A stretch of 64,000 bases of DNA from contig CACYQN010000006.1 of NCBI GenBank assembly GCA_902776565.1, forward strand, positions 254,133 through 318,132, given 5' to 3'. The DNA comes from an uncultured Bacteroidia bacterium. Its GTDB lineage: Bacteria; Bacteroidota; Bacteroidia; Bacteroidales; ML635J-15. Below are positions 1 through 8,837 of the stretch, in pieces. Position numbers and translations under genes: made by a program. The stretch's first letter is position 1, and the number at the start of each line of letters is the position of its first letter. The notes under the pieces were generated by a model that was not told the origin of the DNA, made no database searches, and was given only the letters and a program-made list of their open reading frames with translations.

Positions 1-305
1 CTACCAAAGAAGAAATGGAGGAATTGTTAAATAATTGCACTAATGTTTGGACTTCCATAAATGGTGTGAACGGAAGAAAATTTATAGGGTCTAATGGCAA
101 CTCCATCTTCCTGCCTGCCGCCGGGAACTATTACGATGTTCTGCTTTTAGAGGATGATGCCGATGGTTACTACTGGTCAAGTTCTGTTTACTCTGACAAT
201 GCAAACTATTCGTGGATAATCAAATTTGATTCTAGCAATTGCTTGGTGAACCATCAACATTACCGCTACAGAGGGCATCCAGTGCGTCCCGTCTTGGCAC
301 AATAA
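1..305 (+). CDS. FISUMP-domain protein, C-terminal fragment (5' end outside window)
   Basis: The reading frame is open from the window edge to a TAA at 303-305, so only the last 101 or so residues are present. The visible part is the end of a Fibrobacter succinogenes major paralogous (FISUMP) domain: it has the pattern IFLPAAGNYY, then a YYWSSS motif and the terminal VRPVLAQ. It closely parallels the C-terminal ends of the proteins at 587-1756 and 16057-17001, so it is very likely a third paralogue of that surface lipoprotein family. FISUMP domains are found on secreted Bacteroidetes and Fibrobacter proteins; their ligand is not known. A hairpin terminator shared with the other two paralogues follows the stop codon. 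Confidence 0.8.
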   Translation, partial: TKEEMEELLNNCTNVWTSINGVNGRKFIGSNGNSIFLPAAGNYYDVLLLEDDADGYYWSSSVYSDNANYSWIIKFDSSNCLVNHQHYRYRGHPVRPVLAQ

Positions 306-334
306 TTAATTTATGGCTTTTAATAAAATTTACG

Positions 335-363
335 GCAGTCGGCTACGGTTGGCTGCTTTTTTT
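335..363 (+). terminator. Rho-independent terminator of the FISUMP fragment
   Basis: A nine-base stem with several G-U pairs (GCAGTCGGC against GGTTGGCTGC) is followed by a run of seven Ts. Nearly the same hairpin follows the two complete FISUMP lipoprotein genes. Confidence 0.75.
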
Positions 364-532
364 GTCGCCTCAATCAACACCTTGTTCGACTGCGCTTTCG
401 TTACTAATAATCTGTATAGATAATAAATTTGACCGACAGCGCAAAAATGGTAGTGCAAATGGCAAGCCAAAGCATAAAATCAACTTATTGCATCATTTTA
501 CAGAGTTTAACAACTTTGATGATTAATAAACA

Positions 533-563
533 TTTGTTTAATTCAATATAATCATTAATTTTG
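533..563 (+). promoter_or_regulatory. Bacteroidetes-type promoter for the FISUMP lipoprotein gene
   Basis: TTTG at 533-536 and TAATTTTG at 556-563 are separated by 19 bp, an exact match to the Bacteroides sigma-ABfr consensus. The start codon lies 23 bp downstream. Confidence 0.75.
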
Positions 564-586
564 CCCCAACTTAATAGTTTAATAAT

Positions 587-1756
587 ATGAAAACTCAGAG
601 ATATACTTTAATAGTCATCGCTATTATGGTTGCAATGATGGCGATTAGCAGTTGCAAAAATAAGGAAACCTATATGGTGACTTTCGAAGCGAACGGAGGA
701 TCTGGCACAATGGCGCCACAAACATTTACCGATGGAGAATCTCAGGTTCTGACAAAAAATTCTTTTACCCGCGAAAATTACGCCTTTACAAACTGGAGCA
801 TTATGAAGGATGGCAGTGGAACAACCTACAGCGACGGTGAAACCATAACAGTTACATTTAATATGACTTTGTATGCTCAGTGGAAATGCACTAATCCTGC
901 ACCAAGTCCTGCGCCTGTAGATTCCGTAACAGTAACTTTTGATGCCAATGGAGGAACTGGAGAAATGTTGCCGTTGAGTTTTGTCTTGGGCGAAACTATT
1001 GCTCTTACAACCAATGCATTCACAAAGGAAAACTATTGGTTTACAGGTTGGAATACCGCGACAGACGGAAGTGGAAATGAGTATACTGATTCTCAAGAAA
1101 TTACGACAGAAGAAGATATTACTTTGTATGCACAATGGAGTTTGGGCGTGACGGGAAGTGCAAACGGGCATAATTATGTTGACCTTGGGCTTCCGAGCGG
1201 CACGAAATGGGCTACTTGCAATGTAGGTGCTGATTCACAGTATGCTTACGGCGACTATTTTGCATGGGGCGAGACCACGCCTAAGGAAACCTACGACTGG
1301 AGTACATATATCTGGTGCAATGGAGCTGAATATACCTTAACGAAATATTGCAATAATCCAAGCGATGGCTACAATGGTTTTACTGATAACTTGACCGTTT
1401 TGGAGGCTTCCGACGATGCTGCCACCACCAACTGGAATGCTGGATGGAGAATGCCTACTTACAATGAATTGGCGGAATTAAAAAATAGATGTTCCGTAGC
1501 TTGGTCAACTCAAAACGGGGTAAACGGGTGCTTGTTTGTTGGACCTAATGGCAACTCTTTGTTTCTGCCCGCTGCCGATAACCGGTACGATGGCAGTTAT
1601 CACGGAGTTGGCTCATACGGCGGCTACTGGTCGAGTTCGCTCGGTACTAGCGCTCCCGAAGGAGCATGGATTATTTTCTTCAATCCTGACATTTGCAACA
1701 TTGACTACGGCAGTCGTTTTTGCGGCCAATCTGTTCGTGCCGTAGTCGCTCAATAA
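587..1756 (+). CDS. Surface lipoprotein with two InlB-type repeats and a FISUMP domain
   Basis: The 389-residue protein starts with a lipoprotein signal peptide whose lipobox (AISSC) places the lipidated cysteine at residue 23, so the mature protein is probably membrane anchored. Two Listeria-Bacteroides (InlB B / Flg_new) repeats follow at about residues 32-105 and 113-183; each has the VTFxANGGxG opening and the LYAQW ending. The rest (about 190-389) is a FISUMP domain with GLPSGTKWATCNVGA, a WRMPT segment, a YWSSS motif and the terminal VRAVVAQ. InlB repeats are stalk-like modules and FISUMP domains are common on Bacteroidales surface proteins, so an adhesion or substrate-binding role is inferred but not shown. 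The ATG sits 23 bp after a strong promoter. A paralogue with one repeat lies at 16057-17001. Confidence 0.85.
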   Translation: MKTQRYTLIVIAIMVAMMAISSCKNKETYMVTFEANGGSGTMAPQTFTDGESQVLTKNSFTRENYAFTNWSIMKDGSGTTYSDGETITVTFNMTLYAQWKCTNPAPSPAPVDSVTVTFDANGGTGEMLPLSFVLGETIALTTNAFTKENYWFTGWNTATDGSGNEYTDSQEITTEEDITLYAQWSLGVTGSANGHNYVDLGLPSGTKWATCNVGADSQYAYGDYFAWGETTPKETYDWSTYIWCNGAEYTLTKYCNNPSDGYNGFTDNLTVLEASDDAATTNWNAGWRMPTYNELAELKNRCSVAWSTQNGVNGCLFVGPNGNSLFLPAADNRYDGSYHGVGSYGGYWSSSLGTSAPEGAWIIFFNPDICNIDYGSRFCGQSVRAVVAQ

Positions 1757-1783
1757 TATATGACTATAGAATGAAAGATTACG

Positions 1784-1811
1784 GCAGTCGGCTACGGTCG
1801 GCTGCTTTTTC
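1784..1811 (+). terminator. Rho-independent terminator after the FISUMP lipoprotein
   Basis: The stem GCAGTCGGC/GGTCGGCTGC is followed by five Ts. The flanking sequence TTACGGCAGTCGG is shared with the hairpins at 335 and 17028. Confidence 0.75.
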
Positions 1812-1966
1812 ATCTAAAATATTTTTCGCACCCCTTTCGTTTCCCGAACACAATCTTTATTTTGCATTAACTATCTGTATTAAGAAAAATACCAACAAAT
1901 ATCATTTATATTTTCCACTTACCACAAAAAAGCACTATCTTTGCACCCTTAAAAATTTAAGTAAAA

Positions 1967-4900
1967 ATGACAGAAAAAAGATTTAAACTGCTGAATAACA
2001 TTACCGGCTGGGTAGTATTCCTAGTAGCAGCAATCACTTATCTGCTTACAATCGAACCAACGGTAAGTTTTTGGGACTGCGGTGAATTCATTTCATCATC
2101 AAATAAAATGCAGATTGGTCACCCGCCCGGAGCACCTTTCTTTATGGTAATCGCACGATTCTTCGCAATGTTTGCATCAGGACCCGAACAGGTGGCAATG
2201 ATGATAAACTCGATGTCAGCTTTGGCAAGTGCATTCACGATACTGTTCCTCTTCTGGACAATCACTTTCCTTGCCAAGCACCTCATAGCCAAGGACGGCA
2301 ACTACAATGTAGGTAACACTATCGCAATATTGGCCTGCAGCACAATAGGTTCGCTGGCTTACACCTTCTCCGACACCTTCTGGTTCTCGGCTGTCGAAGG
2401 CGAAGTATATGCATTCTCGTCGTTCTTCACGGCAATAGTCTTCTGGGCAATAACAAAGTGGTACGACTCGGATGTCAGCGACCCGACATCAAGGAGATGG
2501 ATTCTGCTCATCGCTCTTATGGAAGGTATGGCTATCGGTGTTCACCTGCTGAACCTGCTTACACTGCCAGCAATCGCATTCGTCGTTTACTACAGAACAT
2601 TCAAACCACAGACAAGCGCTCGCAGATTCTGGGGATTCATACTTACAGGAATCATATCGCTGCTTGCTATTGCTGTGATTATGTGGGGAATAATACCGGG
2701 AGTCGCTGTTGTCGCTTCAAAGTTCGAACTTTTGTTCACAAATACGTTCGGAGCGCCATTCAACACAGGTCTTATCGTTTGGACAATACTGACAATAGCT
2801 TGCTTGGTTCTAAGCATCTACTTCACCCAGAAGAGTGAAAATGTTGTCCTTAACACAATTTTCCCGGCATTGGCGATGATACTTACCGGTGCATTGCTTT
2901 TCACAGGAAACGCATTCCTCAACATACTGATAATCGCAGCAATGGTATTCTGCCTGATAAAATTTATCGCAAAGAAACACAGGTCGCTGCTCAACACGGC
3001 AATGCTGTTCCTTACAATGATTATTATCGGCTACTCGAGCTACGCTATTATTATTATAAGGTCTAACGCCAATCCGCCGATGAACCAGAACAATCCAGAA
3101 GATATGTTCAACCTGCTCTCCTACCTCAACCGCGAACAGTACGGCGACCGTCCGCTTCTGTACGGACAGGATTTTTCGGCTCAGTTCGAGAAATACGAGA
3201 ACACCTCGGAAATCTATACCAAACGCGGCGACAAGTATGTTAGCGTAGGTCATAGGTTCAAGCCTGTTTTCAAAGATAGCGGATGCCGCTTCTTCCCGCG
3301 TATGTACAGCCGCGAAGCCGACCATATTTCGGTTTACAAGGATTTTGGTGGAATGAAGGCATCGCAGAAGAAGCCGACAGGTCTCAACAACATTAAGTTC
3401 TTCGTCAACTACCAGCTCAACTGGATGTACTGGCGCTACTTCCTGTGGAATTTCTCAGGAAGGCAGAACGACATTCAAGGACATGGCAATACCATCCACG
3501 GCAACTGGATTACAGGTTTCGACGCCTGGGACAATGCACGTCTCGGCGACCAGAGCCTCCTGCCCGAATACCTGAAGAACAACAAGGGACACAACCGCTA
3601 CTTTATGCTTCCGCTGATACTCGGTCTCATAGGACTTGTTTATCAACTATGGAAGAACACAAAGGACTGGTGGATTGTTTCTTTGCTATTCATTCTCACT
3701 GGTATAGCAATCGTAGTTTACCTCAACCAGACACCACTTCAACCGCGTGAACGAGACTACGCATACGCAGGGTCATTCTATGCTTTCGCAATATGGATTG
3801 GTCTTGGCGCGGCAGCAATCTACGAACTGTTCAAGAAGTTCACACCGGGTGCAGTTGCAGGAATAGTTGCCTTGCTGATTTGCGCTCCCGTGCCTTACAT
3901 AATGGCAGAACAAAACTGGGACGACCACGACCGCAGCAACCGTTACGCAGCACACGACTTTGCTCGCAACTACTTGGAAACCTGCGCTCCTAATGCAATC
4001 CTGTTCACCCACGGCGACAACGATACCTTCCCCGTTTGGTACGCTCAGGAAGTTGAAGGCATAAGACCAGATGTCAAGATTTGCTGTCTGCCATACTTCG
4101 CATCCGACTGGTACATCGACCAGATGAAGTGTGCAAGCTACGACGCAAAGCCCATGCCGTTGACTCTCGAACGCATAAAGTACGAACCCAACACACGCGA
4201 CCAGCTTATGGTCGATTCGCGTCGCAAGGAAAACGGATTTATGCCGCTTCCGGACTTTATGAAATATGTTGCCGATGACAAGAATTCGGTAAAATCAGGC
4301 GACGACACATATTATCTATTCCCATCGAAGAAATTCTCGTTCAAGGCCGACCCGAAGAAAGTAATCGAATACGGTTGCGTATATCCTGGATTCTACAAGG
4401 AAACAGAAGAAGGTACAGAAATTTACTTCGATACCGTTCTGAACATCGACCTCAACAGGGAATACCTGCTCAAGAACGAGATGATGATTCTCGACCTCCT
4501 GAACACAAACGACTGGGAGCGTCCGATTTACATTACATCACTTGGTAGCCGTCACACGCTCAACCTCGACAACTACTTCCACAACGAGGGCTTTGCATAC
4601 AGGCTCACACCTATGAACAAGAAGGCTAAGGCTCCAGAAGGCGTTGCCAGCAGCGACATCAACACAGATGTAATGTACAACAACCTGATGAACGTTTACA
4701 CTTGGGGCAACATCAACGACCCGAACGTTTACATCGACCAGACCATACTTCGCACCACCAAGATTGTGAAGATAAGAAGCAATTTCGGCGAACTAGCAAA
4801 GGCACTTGTCAAGGAAGGCAAGACCGACAAGGCAAAGGAAGTTATGGCAAGGTGCGACTCGGTAATGCCGCCGGCAATGTATCCGGTTAGCTATTTCGAC

Positions 4901-5170
4901 TGCGACTACACCGAAGGCTACTATCAGTCCGGTGAAGCCGAAACCGCCGACAGCATACTTGTAGCAGGAATAGAATCGGTTCTTACCGAACTCAACTACT
5001 ACAAGTCGCTCGACAAGCAGACGCGAAACACCAATGCCCAGGAAATCCAGCTGAACATTGCAACCCTCGGCAGGATAGTTTCAATTTTCCAGAAGAACGA
5101 GCGCACAGAACTGTTCAACACATACTATTCACTATACGCAGAAAACGCAGAATGGTATGAGAACTTATAA
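1967..5170 (+). CDS. DUF2723 family membrane protein (TMEM260-like)
   Basis: This 1067-residue protein belongs to the large DUF2723 family found across Bacteroidetes and related to eukaryotic TMEM260, an O-mannosyltransferase. A multi-spanning N-terminal half opens with a hydrophobic helix, followed by the family signature WDCGEFISSSNKMQIGHPPG at about residues 37-57, in which the acidic DxxE pair is the likely catalytic element of a GT-C fold. The central part carries QPRERDYAYAGSFYAFAIW, also typical of the family. The C-terminal 350 residues are soluble. The probable role is transfer of a sugar from a lipid carrier to secreted proteins; this is inferred from the family. The ATG follows a TATCTTTG -7 box at 1936-1943. 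The 3' end overlaps the next gene by 14 bp. Confidence 0.9.
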   Translation: MTEKRFKLLNNITGWVVFLVAAITYLLTIEPTVSFWDCGEFISSSNKMQIGHPPGAPFFMVIARFFAMFASGPEQVAMMINSMSALASAFTILFLFWTITFLAKHLIAKDGNYNVGNTIAILACSTIGSLAYTFSDTFWFSAVEGEVYAFSSFFTAIVFWAITKWYDSDVSDPTSRRWILLIALMEGMAIGVHLLNLLTLPAIAFVVYYRTFKPQTSARRFWGFILTGIISLLAIAVIMWGIIPGVAVVASKFELLFTNTFGAPFNTGLIVWTILTIACLVLSIYFTQKSENVVLNTIFPALAMILTGALLFTGNAFLNILIIAAMVFCLIKFIAKKHRSLLNTAMLFLTMIIIGYSSYAIIIIRSNANPPMNQNNPEDMFNLLSYLNREQYGDRPLLYGQDFSAQFEKYENTSEIYTKRGDKYVSVGHRFKPVFKDSGCRFFPRMYSREADHISVYKDFGGMKASQKKPTGLNNIKFFVNYQLNWMYWRYFLWNFSGRQNDIQGHGNTIHGNWITGFDAWDNARLGDQSLLPEYLKNNKGHNRYFMLPLILGLIGLVYQLWKNTKDWWIVSLLFILTGIAIVVYLNQTPLQPRERDYAYAGSFYAFAIWIGLGAAAIYELFKKFTPGAVAGIVALLICAPVPYIMAEQNWDDHDRSNRYAAHDFARNYLETCAPNAILFTHGDNDTFPVWYAQEVEGIRPDVKICCLPYFASDWYIDQMKCASYDAKPMPLTLERIKYEPNTRDQLMVDSRRKENGFMPLPDFMKYVADDKNSVKSGDDTYYLFPSKKFSFKADPKKVIEYGCVYPGFYKETEEGTEIYFDTVLNIDLNREYLLKNEMMILDLLNTNDWERPIYITSLGSRHTLNLDNYFHNEGFAYRLTPMNKKAKAPEGVASSDINTDVMYNNLMNVYTWGNINDPNVYIDQTILRTTKIVKIRSNFGELAKALVKEGKTDKAKEVMARCDSVMPPAMYPVSYFDCDYTEGYYQSGEAETADSILVAGIESVLTELNYYKSLDKQTRNTNAQEIQLNIATLGRIVSIFQKNERTELFNTYYSLYAENAEWYENL

Positions 5171-5507
5171 CTGCATTGCAATATTGATTTTAATGGTTTG
5201 CTGTACGATTTTATCGTGCAGCAAACCTATTAATACAATAGAAACACAAGTGCCAGAAGAAGATAAAATTCTGTGTCCCAACGGAGTAACAGCCACATTA
5301 AAGAACTTGACCGGACTTGACGGATGCTCGTGGGTGCTTGTGCTTGAGAACGGCAAAAAACTAGAGCCGACAAATCTCAGAAAATTCGACCACATAAAAC
5401 TTGAAGACGGCAAACAAGTAATTGTCGAATACGAAACCAAGCCATTGGCAGCAAGTATATGCATGGTCGGCACAATAGTGGAAATTATTTGTATATCAGA
5501 GAAATAA
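5157..5507 (+). CDS. Small lipoprotein of unknown function
   Basis: A 116-residue protein with a hydrophobic N-terminus ending in the lipobox ILSC, so a lipidated cysteine near residue 21 is predicted. The mature part is about 95 residues, contains five further cysteines and a C-terminal segment ending in VGTIVEIICISEK. No known family was recognised. Its ATG lies inside the last codons of the DUF2723 gene, overlapping by 14 bp, so the two are translationally coupled and probably co-transcribed. That suggests, without proving it, that the lipoprotein is a partner or substrate of the DUF2723 protein. Confidence 0.7.
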   Translation: MRTYNCIAILILMVCCTILSCSKPINTIETQVPEEDKILCPNGVTATLKNLTGLDGCSWVLVLENGKKLEPTNLRKFDHIKLEDGKQVIVEYETKPLAASICMVGTIVEIICISEK

Positions 5508-5617
5508 TGGCTGATTTTTGAATTTTTCGCCATTTTTCGACAAGAAATGTACAAAATAGGTATTGCAAGAAATATTGAAAAACGATATTTTTGCAACTCA
5601 AAAATTTAAAAGGAAAA

Positions 5618-6268
5618 ATGTCAATTAATTCGTTTTTTTCGAGATTTAAACCCAAGGAAAACAAGTTCTTCCCGATGATAAATACAGTCGGCGACCTACT
5701 GGCAAAAGCCGCAAAAAGACAGGCCGAACTCATCAAAAAGCCGACTTTTGAAGAAATGGAAGAAGACTACAAGCTTATAAAGGAATGCGAAACCCAGTCG
5801 GATAGCGAAATTGCAAAGATTTACGAAGAACTGAACATATCGTTCATCACACCTTTCGACCGCGAAGACATCCACAGCCTCTGCGAAACCGTTGACGACA
5901 CGCTGGATTTCATAAATTCCACTTCAAAACGAATCCTTTTGTTCCGTCCTAAGCAAATTCCAGACGTTTCGGTACGTATGACCGAAATAATCAGCGAATG
6001 CTGCGAGGCAATAAACGTTTCTCTGCACGAACTCAAGACCGTCAACAAGAATCCGGATGTAGCACTCAAGCAGTGTGAACTTCTCCACGACCTAGAACAG
6101 GAAGCCGATGAAATTTACGAGAACTTTGTAAAGAAACTTTTCGAGGAAGAAACAGACAACAAGGAAATCATAAAGAACAAGGAAATCGTACAGCACATGG
6201 AGCGAACCACCGACATGGCAAAGCACGTGGGCAAAATCATCAAGACTATAATCGTAAAATACGCATAA
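5618..6268 (+). CDS. DUF47 family (PhoU-like) phosphate transport accessory protein
   Basis: The 216-residue protein is an all-helical DUF47/YkaA-type protein, distantly related to PhoU. It opens with the typical SFFSRFKPKENKFFPMIN segment and contains two acidic helices with the EQEADEIYENF pattern (family metal-binding ExxxD-type repeats) and TPFDREDIHSL, which is also characteristic. DUF47 proteins are thought to regulate adjacent Pit phosphate transporters. The gene ends one base before the pit start at 6270, so they form an operon. A longer TTG start at 5591 exists but falls within the -7 box TATTTTTG (5586-5593), so the ATG at 5618 preceded by AAAGGAAAA is preferred. Confidence 0.9.
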   Translation: MSINSFFSRFKPKENKFFPMINTVGDLLAKAAKRQAELIKKPTFEEMEEDYKLIKECETQSDSEIAKIYEELNISFITPFDREDIHSLCETVDDTLDFINSTSKRILLFRPKQIPDVSVRMTEIISECCEAINVSLHELKTVNKNPDVALKQCELLHDLEQEADEIYENFVKKLFEEETDNKEIIKNKEIVQHMERTTDMAKHVGKIIKTIIVKYA

Positions 6269-6269
6269 C

Positions 6270-7328
6270 ATGGGCTTTCTTATTACGATTATCATCTTAG
6301 CAATTATCTTCGACTTCATAAATGGATTTCACGATGCAGCCAACTCGATAGCCACTGTGGTATCGACAAGGGTGCTCTCCCCTACCCAAGCCGTAATCTG
6401 GTCGGCATTCTTCAACTTTGTTGCATTTTTCATCGCCGAATACCTGCTGGGATTCAACATAGCCAACACAGTACAGAAAACCGTAGAGGAAGCATACGTA
6501 ACAATGCCTCTGCTAATTTCAGGTCTGGTTGCGGCAATAACATGGAGCCTCATTACTTGGTGGAAAGGAATACCATCAAGTTCGTCGCACACGCTGATTG
6601 GCGGACTTACAGGTGCCGCCATAGCCGCCAAAGGCTGGGAAGCTGTACACTGGTCAACAGTAGGTTACATTGCAATGTTCATATTCTTTGCTCCGCTTAT
6701 CGGTTTCATTGCTGGAAACCTTATAACAATACTTCTGTACTGGATTGCAAGAAAAGCAAAGCCACACAGAGCCGACAAATGGTTCAAGAGATTACAACTT
6801 CTGTCGTCGGCTTGCTTGAGCATAGGTCACGGACTTAACGACTCGCAGAAGGAAATCGGTCTGATTGCCTGCGCAATGGTAGCCTACGGCTCTCAATATG
6901 GCTTCGACGGACTTAGCGAATGGCTTCTGCCCGACACAATAACAAATGCCGGCACAAACGCCAACCTTACAGGTGCACCAAGCTGGATTCCCATCGTCTG
7001 CATAACCGCAATAGCAATAGGCACAATGTCGGGCGGATGGAAAATTATAAAGACTATGGGCAACCGCATCACAAAGATAACTCCAGTTGAAGGCTTCTGC
7101 TCGCAAACGGCAGGTGCAATAACGCTTTTCATCACACAGCATTTAGGCGTTCCAGTAAGCACCACACACGTAATTTCGGGTAGCATCATGGGCGTTGGCT
7201 CAATCAAACGTCTCTCGGCAGTGCGCTGGGGCGTTACGCTTGACCTTATTATCGCATGGATTATAACAATCCCCATCAGCGCAGCAATCGGTATGGTTAC
7301 ATACTATCTGATGGCGATATTTATGTAG
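6270..7328 (+). CDS. pit: Pit-family inorganic phosphate transporter
   Basis: A 352-residue polytopic membrane protein of the PHO4/Pit family, which imports metal-phosphate using the proton or sodium gradient. The two duplicated PHO4 signatures are visible: DFINGFHDAANSIATVVSTR at residues 12-31 and the C-terminal counterpart GVPVSTTHVISGSIMGVG, with SSSHTLIGGLTGA between them. It begins directly after the DUF47 gene, which is the usual arrangement (DUF47-Pit), and ends 15 bp before the converging lipoate ligase gene. Specificity for phosphate rather than sulfate is inferred from the DUF47 partner. Confidence 0.93.
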   Translation: MGFLITIIILAIIFDFINGFHDAANSIATVVSTRVLSPTQAVIWSAFFNFVAFFIAEYLLGFNIANTVQKTVEEAYVTMPLLISGLVAAITWSLITWWKGIPSSSSHTLIGGLTGAAIAAKGWEAVHWSTVGYIAMFIFFAPLIGFIAGNLITILLYWIARKAKPHRADKWFKRLQLLSSACLSIGHGLNDSQKEIGLIACAMVAYGSQYGFDGLSEWLLPDTITNAGTNANLTGAPSWIPIVCITAIAIGTMSGGWKIIKTMGNRITKITPVEGFCSQTAGAITLFITQHLGVPVSTTHVISGSIMGVGSIKRLSAVRWGVTLDLIIAWIITIPISAAIGMVTYYLMAIFM

Positions 7329-7342
7329 AAATCTATTTATAA

Positions 7343-8314
7343 CTAAATCATCAACTTCAAAATATCCTCATTAGTAACGCCAAGGAAATAATCCTCCGTG
7401 TTTACTTTTGCAAGTTTTTCCGATATTGCCTTTTCTTCGTGCGGCACACCGACCAAAAATCTTTCAAATTCCGAAACATCCCTCTTTGCAAAGAAATCAC
7501 CGTAAATCTTGATTCCTGCAATAACGCCCTTCTCTATATTCAAATGAATTTCAACATTTCCACCTTTAGTCCTTATCATCTTCGAATACGAATATTTAGG
7601 TGAATGTCCGAAATTCCAGTCCCAAGTCGAATACTTTTCATCACGCAACTTGGTTATCGCATCAATATCATCAGCAGAAAATTCATACATCCGACAATTT
7701 GGCTTTGTATCCATGATATGCTTCATTATCAAATCGCTGAACTGCAATACGGAAAGCGGTTGTTTAAGATGCTCGCTGATGTTTGTCACACGCTTGCGAA
7801 CCGATTTCACAGCCTTATCCTCAAACTTCAACGGATTCACTTTCAGAGCATTAGACATATCGGTCATTGCAGTATCGAAAAGCAAAGTCCCATGATGCAA
7901 AATACGTCCGTTGCTCACGCACTGTGCATTGCCAGAAAATTTACGTCCGTCAATCATAAGGTCGTTGCGCCCTTCGAAACGGGCATCAACGCCAAGACCG
8001 TTAAGCACTTCGAGTATCGGCTGCGTAAAAGTTCGGAAATTTCCAATACTATTGCTTTCACAAAAAGTAAAGTTCAAGTTCTGCAAATCGTGGAACACAG
8101 CCCCTCCTCCTGTGAGACGGCGAACCACCTTAATTCCTTTTTCCTTGACAAAATCGAGATTTATCTCGGCAAGCGAATTCTGGAATCGCCCCACAATAAT
8201 CGCCGGCTCGTTGCGCCATAGCATAAAAATATCTTCAGAAAAATGAGTAAAAACATATTCCTCAACAGCCATATTGAAATAGGCATCGTTAGAAGTGTTG
8301 AATATACAAAGCAT
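7343..8314 (-). CDS. lplA: Lipoate-protein ligase A
   Basis: A 323-residue enzyme of the LplA family that activates lipoate with ATP and attaches it to lipoyl domains of 2-oxoacid dehydrogenases and GcvH. Seen in the sequence are the N-terminal YFNMAVEEY and the RRLTGGGAVFHDLQNLNFT segment, which holds the lipoyl-adenylate binding loop, followed by KFSGNAQ with the conserved catalytic lysine region, and a C-terminal accessory domain containing WDWNFGHSPKY. An upstream in-frame TTG would extend the protein by 85 residues, but that extension reads through a transposable repeat, and the -7 box TACTTTTG (complement of 8330-8337) lies between them. ATG at 8314 is therefore chosen. Confidence 0.92.
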   Translation of the reverse strand: MLCIFNTSNDAYFNMAVEEYVFTHFSEDIFMLWRNEPAIIVGRFQNSLAEINLDFVKEKGIKVVRRLTGGGAVFHDLQNLNFTFCESNSIGNFRTFTQPILEVLNGLGVDARFEGRNDLMIDGRKFSGNAQCVSNGRILHHGTLLFDTAMTDMSNALKVNPLKFEDKAVKSVRKRVTNISEHLKQPLSVLQFSDLIMKHIMDTKPNCRMYEFSADDIDAITKLRDEKYSTWDWNFGHSPKYSYSKMIRTKGGNVEIHLNIEKGVIAGIKIYGDFFAKRDVSEFERFLVGVPHEEKAISEKLAKVNTEDYFLGVTNEDILKLMI

Positions 8315-8369
8315 AAGACAATTTTTACGCAAAAGTAAACAAAATTCGAACAAACACAAGTACCAAACG

Positions 8370-8555
8370 CACGACTCTTTCATTTGGACCATATTGCTAT
8401 TTGTGATACAAATAATTAGCATCTGAATAAATCCGCTGGCTGAGCTTGTCGAAGTCAAGGTAACGAAATGATATAATGCTACTAACCTTACCCTTCGATA
8501 CTTCGACTCGCTCAGCAGCCACAGGCTCAGGGGGCGGTTAAATGAAAGAGCCATG
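8370..8555. mobile_element. Family A miniature inverted-repeat element, copy 1
   Basis: A 186-bp non-coding element with terminal inverted repeats (left CACGACTCTTTCATTT, right AAATGAAAGAGCCATG). It is flanked by a perfect 9-bp direct repeat TACCAAACG at 8361-8369 and 8556-8564, the mark of transposition. The interior has REP-like hairpin halves of the CTGAGCTTGTCGAAG type, and this copy carries an extra GACTCGCTCAGCAGCC insert compared with copy 2. It lies between the lplA promoter and the tRNA-Phe promoter. No coding capacity was seen, so a transposase must act in trans. Confidence 0.85.
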
Positions 8556-8656
8556 TACCAAACGTTCAAAAATTACTTTTCATCCATCATTTAACTCTTT
8601 ATAACTCAGCACGACAAAGCCACATTTTAAAATTTTAAACATTTTTTGAAATAAAT

Positions 8657-8687
8657 TTTGTCAGTTCCAAAATTTAACGTACCTTTG
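8657..8687 (+). promoter_or_regulatory. Promoter of tRNA-Phe
   Basis: TTTG at 8657-8660, a 19-bp spacer and TACCTTTG at 8680-8687 match the Bacteroidetes consensus exactly. The mature tRNA begins 17 bp downstream. Confidence 0.8.
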
Positions 8688-8704
8688 CAACCGCAAAAAC
8701 GACT

Positions 8705-8777
8705 GGTACCTTAGCTCAGTTGGTAGAGCACAGGACTGAAAATCCTGGTGTCCCTGGTTCAATTCCAGGAGGTACCA
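8705..8777 (+). tRNA. tRNA-Phe (anticodon GAA)
   Basis: The cloverleaf is complete: acceptor stem GGTACCT/AGGTACC, D-arm with AGCTCAGTTGGTAGAGC, anticodon stem CAGGA/TCCTG enclosing the loop CTGAAAA with anticodon GAA, and a T-arm with GGTTCAATTCC. The discriminator base is A at 8777; the CCA tail is not encoded. It has its own promoter and terminator, so it is a single-gene transcription unit. Confidence 0.96.
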
Positions 8778-8779
8778 CA

Positions 8780-8812
8780 AAAAGAGTTCGGAAATCCGAA
8801 CTCTTTTGTTTT
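8780..8812 (+). terminator. Rho-independent terminator of tRNA-Phe
   Basis: A perfect 13-bp stem (AAAAGAGTTCGGA/TCCGAACTCTTTT) with a very short A-rich loop is followed by GTTTTT. Confidence 0.85.
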
Positions 8813-8837
8813 TATATGCTCTGAATCGAAAAACTCA

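Noticed and set aside
5591..5617. TTG start giving nine extra residues to the DUF47 protein
   Set aside because: The TTG overlaps the TATTTTTG promoter box.
8315..8569. 85-residue N-terminal extension of lplA from a TTG codon
   Set aside because: It translates a transposable repeat and passes through the promoter of the gene; LplA proteins begin near the chosen ATG.
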